Part shown: piece after piece, positions 10,493 to 15,803 of the stretch
How the letters are laid out: each line of letters opens with the position of its first letter
How positions within the stretch are numbered: position 1 is the stretch's first letter
Source: UBA1801 sp035353395
GTDB taxonomy: Bacteria > Acidobacteriota > Holophagae > Holophagales > Holophagaceae
NCBI GenBank assembly: GCA_035353395.1
Contig: DAOPZL010000066.1
Location: 1-15,803, forward strand
DNA length: 15,803 nt
Direction of reading: 5' to 3'
Notes under the pieces: model-generated
Seen by the model: only the letters and a program-made list of their open reading frames with translations
The model's database searches: none
Told to the model about the DNA's origin: nothing
Position numbers and translations under genes: made by a program

Positions 10493-11032
10493 TCAGTCGG
10501 CGCTTTTCTCTACGCCGGCCGTCTTGGGGGCCGCGGCAAGTGCCACCAGCCTGGGTTTAGGGGTCTTTTCCTCTTCGAAGGGCGCGAGCCGCGCTTTCTG
10601 GATCGCCTCCAGCGGGATGGTCTTGAGGACGCCGTCCTCTTCCACCGTGACGGCTTCGGCGGTCACTTCCCCGATCCAGCCCTTGAACCGCTTCTGCCCG
10701 TTGATGGGCGTGCGGGCCTGGATCCTGCAGAGGCGTCCCGCGAAGCGCCGGTAGTGTTCCGGCCTGACCAGGGGCCGGTCCAGGCCGGGACTCGAGATCT
10801 CCAGCCCCGTCTCCTCGCGGAGGGAGGGGAACGTCGCGTCCAGCCACGAGACCAGGCCGTCGTTCACCGCGACGCAATCGTCCAGGGTCACCGACCGGCC
10901 CGGCTCCAGATGGTCGACATAGAGGCGCAGGACCGGGTCCCGTCCCTCCTTCGCAGATTCCAGGCAGACCAGTTCGTAGCCCAGGAGGGCAAGCTGGTGT
11001 TCGAGGGCTGTTTGGAGCTTCTTGAGGTCCAT
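10493..11032 (-). CDS. rimP: ribosome maturation factor RimP
   Basis: RimP helps late 30S assembly around the S12/S5 region of the head. The product has 179 residues from the ATG at 11032, starting MDLKKLQTALEHQLALLGYELV, as expected for the family. The N-terminal alpha/beta domain includes the YVDH strand and DDCVAVND. The hallmark LEISSPGLDRPLVRPEHYRRF is present (shown here as its halves LEISSPGLDRPL and RPEHYRRF). The C-terminal SH3-like barrel covers GEVTAEAVTVEEDGVLKTIPLEAIQKARL in outline. An in-frame extension to 11206 exists but reads through a probable promoter and a hairpin leader with no family similarity, so I reject it. No clear Shine-Dalgarno precedes the ATG. It is the first gene of the rimP-nusA-infB operon, with 11 bases to nusA. 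Confidence 0.93.
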   Translation of the reverse strand: MDLKKLQTALEHQLALLGYELVCLESAKEGRDPVLRLYVDHLEPGRSVTLDDCVAVNDGLVSWLDATFPSLREETGLEISSPGLDRPLVRPEHYRRFAGRLCRIQARTPINGQKRFKGWIGEVTAEAVTVEEDGVLKTIPLEAIQKARLAPFEEEKTPKPRLVALAAAPKTAGVEKSAD

Positions 11033-11057
11033 GGGTTGCGTCCGGAAATCCAGGGGA

Positions 11058-11074
11058 GGCGGGTCGAACCCACC
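11058..11074 (-). promoter_or_regulatory. strong hairpin in the rimP leader
   Basis: On the minus strand GGTGGGT pairs with ACCCGCC around a TCG loop: seven base pairs including one G-U. It lies about 26 bases before the rimP ATG. No T-run follows, so it is not an intrinsic terminator. It could modulate rimP translation or serve as a processing site. A second possible pairing (AACCGG with CCGGTT, around 11103-11131) lies upstream in the same leader. Confidence 0.4.
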
Positions 11075-11158
11075 CGACAAAGGCCCGCTCCATCCAAAGA
11101 AGCCGGTTTCACGGCGGCCTCCCCGAACCGGGCGGGTCAAGGCCAGATTCAGAGGAGA

Positions 11159-11187
11159 AGTGTATCGTCCAATGCCTTGCAAGACAA
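11159..11187 (-). promoter_or_regulatory. candidate sigma70 promoter of the rimP-nusA-infB operon
   Basis: Reading the minus strand, TTGTCT (11187-11182) and TACACT (11164-11159) are separated by exactly 17 bases. Each matches 4 of 6 consensus positions. Transcription would start near 11152, giving a leader of about 120 bases before rimP. This is the best-spaced promoter candidate on this strand of the divergent gap, and the region is locally AT-richer. Confidence 0.45.
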
Positions 11188-11263
11188 CGGCAATTCGAGG
11201 ATGCACCCCGGGAAGAGGAGGTTTCCGGCACCACCCGGGGCCCGGATCCCCCCGGGGTTCCGC

Positions 11264-11269
11264 TAGAAT
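11264..11269 (+). promoter_or_regulatory. candidate -10 element for folD
   Basis: TAGAAT matches the -10 consensus at 5 of 6 positions. It would start transcription near 11276, about 20 bases before the folD ATG. No recognisable -35 is present 16-18 bases upstream, where the DNA is a G+C block (CCGGGG paired with CCCCGG, 11235-11255). An activator or alternative sigma factor could be involved, or the match may be chance. Confidence 0.35.
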
Positions 11270-11284
11270 CGCTCATGAGGCAGG

Positions 11285-11290
11285 AAGGAG
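11285..11290 (+). promoter_or_regulatory. ribosome-binding site deciding the folD start
   Basis: AAGGAG lies five bases before the ATG at 11296. An in-frame ATG at 11275 has no such sequence ahead of it, and its extra seven residues (MRQEGDR) do not resemble FolD. The later start is therefore preferred. Confidence 0.8.
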
Positions 11291-11295
11291 ATCGA

Positions 11296-12216
11296 ATGGT
11301 CCAGATTCTCGACGGCAAAGCCCACGCGGACCGGATGCTGGAGGAGGTCCGCGCCTCGGTGGAGGCCAGGAAGGCAGCGGGATCGCGGGTCCCGAGCCTC
11401 GCGGTCGTGCTGGTGGGCGAGGATCCCGCCAGCCAGGTCTATGTCCGGAACAAGGTCGCCGCCTGCGCCCGGACGGGCGTCCGTTCGATCGAACGCCGCC
11501 TGCCGGCCGCCGCCACGGCGGCCGAACTGGACGACCTGATCCACCAGCTCAATTCCGATCCCGACGTGGACGGCATCCTCGTGCAGCTGCCTCTGCCGAA
11601 GCACCTCGACGCCAAGGCCGTCCTGCGGCGCCTCGACCCGGCCAAGGACGTGGACGGATTCCATCCCGTGAACCAGGGCCTCCTCTTCCAGGGCCAGAAA
11701 GGCATGCGCCCCTGCACGCCCAGCGCCGTCATGAACATGCTCAAGGCCTACGGCGTGGAGATGAAGGGCAAGCGGGCGCTCGTGCTGGGCCGCAGCGAGA
11801 TCGTCGGCAAGCCCATGGCCCTGATGCTCCTGGAGGAACACGCGACGGTCACCATCGCCCACAGCCGCACCGTGGACCTCCCCGGCCTCTGCCGGGAGGC
11901 GGACATCCTGGTGGCGGCCATCGGCAGGCCCGGCTTCGTGGAAGGGGCCTGGATCAAGCCCGGGGCCGTCGTGGTGGACGTCGGCATCAACCGCGTCGAA
12001 GACCTGGCCCTGGGCGAGAAGATCTTCGCCCGGGAGCCGAGGAAGCTCGAGACGCTGAAGGCCAAGGGTGGCGTACTGTGCGGCGACGTCCGCTACGGCG
12101 AGGCGTCCCAGGTCGCCGGGGCCATCACGCCGGTCCCCGGCGGAGTGGGCCCCCTCACCATCGCGGGGCTGCTGGCGAACACCCTGCAGGCCTGCGAGGC
12201 CAGGGAAGCCCGATAG
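11296..12216 (+). CDS. folD: bifunctional methylenetetrahydrofolate dehydrogenase / methenyltetrahydrofolate cyclohydrolase
   Basis: FolD interconverts 5,10-methylene-, 5,10-methenyl- and 10-formyl-tetrahydrofolate with NADP+, feeding purine synthesis and fMet-tRNA formylation. It has 306 residues, just above the usual 280-300. The substrate domain shows SQVYVRNK with catalytic Tyr49 and Lys53, then DGILVQLPLP and KDVDGFHP. The link PCTPSAVM leads to the nucleotide-binding domain, with GRSEIVGKPMA and VDVGIN. The C-terminal signature is TPVPGGVGPLTIA. A small insertion near residues 240-260 (FAREPRKLETLKAKG) lengthens the loop before the GDV motif. The start is set by the AAGGAG sequence. It is divergent from rimP and its stop lies only four bases from the stop of convergent mscL. 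Confidence 0.96.
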   Translation: MVQILDGKAHADRMLEEVRASVEARKAAGSRVPSLAVVLVGEDPASQVYVRNKVAACARTGVRSIERRLPAAATAAELDDLIHQLNSDPDVDGILVQLPLPKHLDAKAVLRRLDPAKDVDGFHPVNQGLLFQGQKGMRPCTPSAVMNMLKAYGVEMKGKRALVLGRSEIVGKPMALMLLEEHATVTIAHSRTVDLPGLCREADILVAAIGRPGFVEGAWIKPGAVVVDVGINRVEDLALGEKIFAREPRKLETLKAKGGVLCGDVRYGEASQVAGAITPVPGGVGPLTIAGLLANTLQACEAREAR

Positions 12217-12220
12217 CCGT

Positions 12221-12607
12221 CTACAACTTCGTCGTGCAGAACTTGCAGCGCGTGGCGGCCTCGGGGATGGTCTCGAGGCACTCGGGGCAGGTCTTCGTGG
12301 CGGGCGCCGGCGCGGCCTCGGGCTTCTTGATCACCCGGCCGAGTCCCTTCACGAAGACCAGGAACACCACCAGGGCGATGAGCAGGAAGTCGATCACCGC
12401 CGCGAGCAGCTGGCCGATCTGGAAGGGCCCGACCGCGAGCTTCTGCCAGTCGCCCTGGGGCATCACGTAGCCCACGAGGGGCATCACGAGTCCTCCGACC
12501 ATCGCCGTGACGATCTTGCCGAAGGCGCCGCCCATGACCACGGCAACCGCCAGGTCCACGACGTTCCCCTTGGATACGAAGGCCTTGAATTCCTGGAAGA
12601 CGGGCAC
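12221..12607 (-). CDS. mscL: large-conductance mechanosensitive channel MscL with C-terminal zinc-ribbon-like tail
   Basis: MscL is a homopentameric inner-membrane channel that opens under membrane tension to release osmolytes. I place the start at GTG (12607), giving 128 residues, because AAGGAGG lies six bases upstream and the product then begins exactly like MscL (M/VPVFQEFKAFVSKGNVVDLA). TM1 is about 14-42, containing the pore-lining AVVMGGAFGKIV segment. A short periplasmic loop (GDWQKLAV) follows, then TM2 at about 65-90 (AAVIDFLLIALVVFLVF). The cytoplasmic tail carries two CxxC motifs, CPEC and CKFC, separated by ETIPEAATR, forming a probable zinc ribbon. Similar Cys-rich tails are known in some MscL homologues. 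It follows ompA with two hairpins between, and I see no separate promoter. Confidence 0.93.
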   Translation of the reverse strand: MPVFQEFKAFVSKGNVVDLAVAVVMGGAFGKIVTAMVGGLVMPLVGYVMPQGDWQKLAVGPFQIGQLLAAVIDFLLIALVVFLVFVKGLGRVIKKPEAAPAPATKTCPECLETIPEAATRCKFCTTKL

Positions 12608-12613
12608 TTGGAT

Positions 12614-12620
12614 CCTCCTT
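12614..12620 (-). promoter_or_regulatory. ribosome-binding site deciding the GTG start of mscL
   Basis: AAGGAGG on the minus strand is six bases before the GTG at 12607. The frame's only upstream ATG (12667) would add 20 residues read through the hairpin at 12626-12658, so it is rejected. Confidence 0.85.
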
Positions 12621-12625
12621 GAAGA

Positions 12626-12658
12626 AGCCCCCGGGAAATCCGCGGATTCCCGGGGGCT
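12626..12658 (-). terminator. 12-bp perfect inverted repeat between ompA and mscL
   Basis: Bases 12626-12637 (AGCCCCCGGGAA) pair perfectly with 12647-12658 (TTCCCGGGGGCT). A nine-base middle can add a T-G and a C-G pair. The structure lies 38 bases beyond the ompA stop and ends five bases before the mscL ribosome-binding sequence. On the minus strand it is followed by TCTTCAAGG, with only a weak pyrimidine run, so termination is probably partial. It may separate high ompA from low mscL expression. Confidence 0.65.
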
Positions 12659-12685
12659 GGTTGACAATCGCTGTCTTGGGACTGG

Positions 12686-12707
12686 TCCAGGACCGGCTAG
12701 TCCTGGA
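12686..12707 (-). other. 8-bp hairpin spanning the ompA stop codon
   Basis: TCCAGGAC (12686-12693) and GTCCTGGA (12700-12707) form a perfect eight-pair stem with a six-base loop. The loop contains the ompA TAG stop. Together with the larger hairpin at 12626 it makes two successive structures at the end of the ompA message. Stabilising the mRNA 3' end is the simplest reading. Confidence 0.5.
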
Positions 12708-13830
12708 TCTCCGTCATGATCGTGTTGGTCTCGACGGCCGCGTTCGAGACCTTGACTTCGATCTCCACGCGCCGGTTCTTGGCCGCGCCTTCGCGGGTCT
12801 TGTTGTCCGCGACCGGCTGGTCGGGGCCGTAGCCCGCAGTCGTGACGGAAGCCGCGGGAATGCCGGAATCCACCAGCACCTTGGCCACGGCATTGGCGCG
12901 CCGCTTGCTGAGGGCCATGTTGTGGGCCCTGCCGCCGACGAGGGAGGTGTGCCCGTTCACGACCAGCGTGTACTCGCCCGGGTAGGCCTTGATCTCCTCG
13001 GCGACCTTCTGGATCGCTGCGACGCCTTCAGGACTCAGCACGGCCTTGTCGTTCTTGAAGTGCAGGACGGCCTGGTCCAGCACGATCTTCGCGGGCGGCG
13101 GGGGCGGCGGCGGAGGCACCACGACGGGCTTCACCTCGACCGGGGGCGGCGGGGGCGGCGGGGGCGGCGCCACGGGCTCCACGACGGGCGCGGGGGCGGG
13201 TTCGGGCTCAGGCTCGGGCGCGGCCACGGGCTCGTTGCCCCAGCGATAGCCGAGGCCCAGGATGCCCATGAGCTCGTTGCGGGAGTCGTGGCTGTTGATG
13301 TGGACATAGCGAGCTTCGGCGCTGGCGATCACGTGCTCGGCGAAGAAGCCCTGGATGCCCAGGCCGCCATGGTACTGGAACTTGGTCGTGGAGCTGTCCT
13401 TCGCGGACCAGGGTTCCTCGAGGTGGGTGGCGCCGATGCCGGCCCGCAGGTAGGGATAGAACTTCTCCCCGCCGGGGTTGAGGTTCATCAGGCCGGACGC
13501 GAAGAAGTGGGTCTCGCGGCCCGACTGGTCGGGGATCTCCAGGAAGTCGTACTGTCGGGGCAACGTGAAGCCATCGGCTTCGAGCTTCGTGGTCAGGATC
13601 GATCCCTCCAGGCCCCAGCGGTTGGTCAGCCAGGTGCCCAGCCCGACGCCGTAACCGAAGCTGTTGTCGATGTCGAAGTCCGGCTTGATCATCTCGTAGA
13701 ATTCACGGCCGGACCAGTCCCCGTCCTGGTGGATGTAGGCACCCTGCACGTTGAACCACTTGGTGCCCTCCTGGGCCTGGAGCAGGCCCGCGGCTCCTAT
13801 GAGGAGCAGTGCAAGAGCTGTTTTTTTCAA
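12697..13830 (-). CDS. OmpA-family outer-membrane porin with peptidoglycan-binding domain
   Basis: An outer-membrane beta-barrel linked to an OmpA-like domain, 377 residues from a TTG start at 13830 set by AAGGAGG five bases upstream. The signal peptide is fMKKTALALLLIGAAGLLQA, cleaved before QEG. The barrel domain (about 20-205) shows alternating aromatic strands such as FGYGVGLGTWL, FYPYLRAGIGATHL and ILGLGYRWG. The linker (about 206-255) is EPEPEPAPAP followed by runs of nine and eight prolines. The OmpA domain (about 256-365) has VLHFKNDKAVLS, LSKRRANAVAKVL, GYGPDQPVADN and NRRVEIEV. Arg311 of LSxxR is kept, but the usual Asp of GHTD is Ser296 (GHTS). An in-frame ATG at 13935 would bury the signal peptide, so it is rejected. 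Likely highly expressed; it precedes mscL. Confidence 0.9.
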   Translation of the reverse strand: MKKTALALLLIGAAGLLQAQEGTKWFNVQGAYIHQDGDWSGREFYEMIKPDFDIDNSFGYGVGLGTWLTNRWGLEGSILTTKLEADGFTLPRQYDFLEIPDQSGRETHFFASGLMNLNPGGEKFYPYLRAGIGATHLEEPWSAKDSSTTKFQYHGGLGIQGFFAEHVIASAEARYVHINSHDSRNELMGILGLGYRWGNEPVAAPEPEPEPAPAPVVEPVAPPPPPPPPPVEVKPVVVPPPPPPPPAKIVLDQAVLHFKNDKAVLSPEGVAAIQKVAEEIKAYPGEYTLVVNGHTSLVGGRAHNMALSKRRANAVAKVLVDSGIPAASVTTAGYGPDQPVADNKTREGAAKNRRVEIEVKVSNAAVETNTIMTEIQD

Positions 13831-13835
13831 GAACG

Positions 13836-13842
13836 CCTCCTT
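13836..13842 (-). promoter_or_regulatory. ribosome-binding site deciding the TTG start of ompA-like gene
   Basis: AAGGAGG on the minus strand stands five bases before TTG at 13830. The codons after TTG are AAA AAA ACA GCT, a normal signal-peptide start. This is the strongest start signal in the frame. Confidence 0.85.
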
Positions 13843-14109
13843 TGCGTTGCCTGGGCCTCCCGGAGAAAGGACCAGGAATGTTTCTGCACGCTCATCGCCC
13901 CCGTCCACAACGGAATGACAGCGAGTCCGGCGCAATGCGAATCCATGAGCTAACGTCTCCCGGATATATCGAATTCCCGCAGGTGCAATTATCCACGATC
14001 GGAAGGGTTTGGGGAGAGAAAATTCCAGCCCGGATTTGGCAAAAATAAGAATATGAAAAATAATACAAACAAAATCAACGCAACGATATAGATCATTCTT
14101 GATCGGTTT
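13843..14109 (-). promoter_or_regulatory. AT-rich control region upstream of the ompA-like gene
   Basis: About 270 bases separate fabG from the ompA-like gene, with no convincing gene on either strand. The part at 14030-14100 is strikingly AT-rich for this genome. One promoter candidate on the minus strand is TTGATT (14078-14073), a 17-base spacer and CATATT (14055-14050). A second -10-like block GATAAT lies at 13993-13988 without a clear -35. A leader of 150-210 bases would follow. A weak GATC-AAGAAT-GATC hairpin (14090-14104) follows the fabG stop, with T-rich sequence after it, and might end the fabG transcript. Confidence 0.4.
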
Positions 14110-14871
14110 CTATGGACAGAGGCCGCCGTCCACGTTGATGACCTGACCGCTGATGTAGGAGGCCCACGGGCTGGCCAGGAAGGCCACCATGGGCGAGACC
14201 TCCTCGGGCTGCCCCTCTCTCTTGAGATTCGTGGGCTGCAAGAGATCGCGTTTCACGTCCGGGGAGACGTCCGCCGTGAGCTCGGTGGCGATGAGCCCCG
14301 GGTTGACGGCGTTGACCAGCACGCCGAAGGGGGCCAACTCCCTGGCCAGGTTCCGGGTGAGGCCGATGACCGCGCCCTTGCTGGCGCCGTAGTTGGCCTG
14401 GCCGGCCATGCCGAGCACCGCCGAGGGACTCGCGAGGTTGATCACCCGCCCCCAGCGCTGGGCCATCATTCCCCGGACGAAGGCCTGGGTCGCGTGGACC
14501 ACGCCGCCGAGATTGACGTCCATGACCTCGTCCCAGGAGGCCTGCCCCATCAGGATGAAGTGCCCGTCCTTCCGGGTCCCCGCGTTGTTCACGAGGATGT
14601 CCACGACCCCGAGTTCCGCCTTCACCCGGTCCGCGCATTCGGACATCGCCGCGCGGTCCCTCACGTCCGCGAGCACGGCCATGGAGCGCCGCCCCTTCTC
14701 CCGGATCGCCTCCGCCACCTGCCCCGCCAGTTCCCCGTTCCTGAGGGCGTGGACCACCACGTCGGCGCCCCAGTCGGCGAGTTCCAGCGCGATGGCCCGG
14801 CCGATGCCCCGGGCCGAGCCCGTGACGAAAGCGAGGCGGCCCGCGAGGGGGGGATGGGTGAACGTCATCAA
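14110..14871 (-). CDS. fabG: 3-oxoacyl-[ACP] reductase-like short-chain dehydrogenase (FabG family)
   Basis: A NAD(P)H-dependent classical SDR of 253 residues. In FabG it reduces 3-oxoacyl-ACP to 3-hydroxyacyl-ACP in fatty acid synthesis. The nucleotide motif is TGSARGIG (17-24) and the structural motif NNAG is at 95-98. The active site is Asn120 (DVNLGG), Ser148 (INLASPSAV), Tyr161 and Lys165 (YGASK). The AGQANYGASKGA stretch and the ISGQVINVDGG C-terminus are typical of FabG. The start has two successive ATGs (14871 and 14868) preceded by CAGGGAG. It lies 20 bases after the pseudouridine synthase gene and is probably co-transcribed. With no acpP, fabD or fabF alongside, it could be one of several FabG-like paralogues rather than the main enzyme, so the symbol is tentative. 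Confidence 0.82.
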   Translation of the reverse strand: MMTFTHPPLAGRLAFVTGSARGIGRAIALELADWGADVVVHALRNGELAGQVAEAIREKGRRSMAVLADVRDRAAMSECADRVKAELGVVDILVNNAGTRKDGHFILMGQASWDEVMDVNLGGVVHATQAFVRGMMAQRWGRVINLASPSAVLGMAGQANYGASKGAVIGLTRNLARELAPFGVLVNAVNPGLIATELTADVSPDVKRDLLQPTNLKREGQPEEVSPMVAFLASPWASYISGQVINVDGGLCP

Positions 14872-14891
14872 GGACTCCCTGGAAGAATCGG

Positions 14892-15803
14892 CTACTTCTT
14901 GATCTTATTCGTCCTGGAGGAGGCGGAGGTCCTGGGCCGGGGGCGGGAGTCCGGGCGGTTCCCTGTCCGGGGAGCCGCGCCGCGGCCTTCGGCTCTCCTC
15001 GCGCCGCCTCGTTCGCCCCGCTTCGCGAAGGAATCCCGGCCGCGCCTCACGGGCTTCCTGGGTTCCGCTTCGGTCCGCGCGGCCGGCCGGGCATCCCCTT
15101 CGGGACCGAACCGCTCGGCCCTCCGGACCCGTTCGAACTTCCTGGCCTTGGTGATCCTGGGCTTGTAGATGCCTTCCTCTCCGGTGACCCCCGCCTCGGC
15201 CCGCTCGACCCGCCGGAGCGTGCGCAGCTTCCTGAGCGCTTCCGTCATGTCCTGGGGCATGGCCGCGGTCACCGTCAGCGCCTCTTCCGTCACGGGATGC
15301 CGGAACCCGAGAAGCTCCGCGTGCAGGGCCTGGCGGTCGATGAGGTCGCTCGCCTCGCCGTAGACCCGGTCCCCGAGCAGCGGGAAGCCCCGGTCCGCGA
15401 ACTGCACGCGGATCTGGTTGCGGCGGCCCGTCTCCAGCTTCACTTCCACGACGGTATAGCCGGGCAGGCGGTCCAGGACGCGGAAATGGGTGATGGCATG
15501 CCTGGCGCCCTTGGGTTCCTCCTTGCGGGGGTGGACCACCGACATCTTCAGGCTCTTGGCGTGCTCCACCAGCCTGCCGGTGAGGGTGCCGGAGTTCTCG
15601 GGGACTTCGCCCACGAGGACGGCCTTGTAGACCCGGTTGAGGTGGTGGGCCTCGAAGATCGTCTTCAGCCCGTGCAGCGCCTCGGGCGTCTTGGCGAAGA
15701 CCAGCACCCCCGACGTGTAGCGGTCCAGACGGTGGACGATGAAGAGCTGGAAGCGCTTGAAGCCCCGGCGCCGGTAGTGGTCCGTGATGGCTTCCGCCAG
15801 GCT
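14892..15803 (-). CDS. RluA/RluD-family 23S rRNA pseudouridine synthase, 5' end outside the window
   Basis: The enzyme isomerises specific uridines in RNA to pseudouridine. The frame is open to the right edge, so the start and any S4 domain are not visible; 303 residues can be read. The catalytic motif HRLDRYTSGVLVFAKT (with the nucleophile Asp) lies in the first 40 visible residues. It is followed by YKAVLVGEVP, LETGRRNQIRVQF and FPLLGDRVYG, all RluA-family landmarks, and by HAELLGFRHP. After about visible residue 190 comes an unusual basic tail of about 110 residues rich in Arg, Gly, Ala and Pro (RRGRDSFAKRGERGGARR), ending in NKIKK. Whether the target is the RluD, RluC or another site cannot be decided. 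It is followed by fabG after 20 bases. Confidence 0.9.
   Translation of the reverse strand, partial: SLAEAITDHYRRRGFKRFQLFIVHRLDRYTSGVLVFAKTPEALHGLKTIFEAHHLNRVYKAVLVGEVPENSGTLTGRLVEHAKSLKMSVVHPRKEEPKGARHAITHFRVLDRLPGYTVVEVKLETGRRNQIRVQFADRGFPLLGDRVYGEASDLIDRQALHAELLGFRHPVTEEALTVTAAMPQDMTEALRKLRTLRRVERAEAGVTGEEGIYKPRITKARKFERVRRAERFGPEGDARPAARTEAEPRKPVRRGRDSFAKRGERGGARRAEGRGAAPRTGNRPDSRPRPRTSASSRTNKIKK

Noticed and set aside
11050..11075. GGGTTCGACCC resembling a tRNA T-loop on the minus strand upstream of rimP
   Set aside because: The arms do not form a T-stem with G53-C61 and correct loop size. No matching acceptor, D-arm or anticodon arm can be drawn around it. It folds better as a simple seven-pair hairpin.
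11033..11206. 58-residue N-terminal extension of RimP
   Set aside because: It would be translated across the promoter and hairpin leader, and RimP proteins start at the MDLKK-like position.
12661..12690. TTGACA at 12661 on the + strand as a promoter
   Set aside because: No -10 sequence follows at the right distance, and transcription would run antisense into ompA.
13809..14048. 79-codon + strand frame in the ompA upstream region
   Set aside because: It begins inside the ompA signal-peptide region antisense, has no ribosome-binding sequence, and its product shows no coding character.

Overview
This is a GC-rich (roughly two-thirds G+C by eye) bacterial chromosome segment. It is densely packed with housekeeping genes and shows no prophage, transposon, CRISPR array, rRNA or tRNA. 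The proteins look like those of a Gram-negative bacterium with an outer membrane (OmpA-type porin with a signal peptide, class III pilin). Codon use and the protein sequences suggest Acidobacteriota, perhaps Holophagae (Geothrix/Holophaga-like). That placement is an impression from the sequence and could not be tested here.

Left part (1-5040). The 3' part of a plsC acyltransferase gene is followed by a dihydrolipoyl dehydrogenase gene (lpdA) and a 73-residue protein of unknown function, all on the + strand. A minus-strand gene for a PilZ protein with a degenerate receiver-like tail faces them. The GTPase gene hflX is divergent from the PilZ gene.

Central part (5038-11032, all minus strand). 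Read in the direction of transcription, the order is rimP, nusA, infB, a GspG-like pseudopilin and a four-helix DUF4149-like membrane protein. This is the classic ribosome-maturation / transcription-antitermination / translation-initiation operon. A good sigma70-like promoter lies upstream of rimP (about 11159-11187), followed by a leader of roughly 120 nt with a strong hairpin. The usual ylxR, rbfA and truB genes are absent from their common positions, and the pilin and membrane-protein genes sit downstream of infB. The IF-2 protein has a long low-complexity linker carrying a duplicated 30-residue module.

Right part (11033-15803). folD (+ strand) diverges from rimP. It converges on mscL, which follows an OmpA-family gene on the minus strand. 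ompA starts at TTG and mscL at GTG; each has a near-perfect Shine-Dalgarno sequence. Two hairpins separate them. Upstream of ompA is an AT-rich control region of about 280 bp. It is followed, further upstream on the same strand, by a fabG-type reductase gene and an RluA/RluD-type pseudouridine synthase gene that runs off the right edge.

I see no clearly new multi-gene system. The items most worth a second look are the repeated module in the IF-2 linker, the OmpA domain lacking its usual diaminopimelate-binding Asp, the PilZ/degenerate-receiver fusion, the hairpins around ompA-mscL, the structured rimP leader, and the orphan pseudopilin behind infB.
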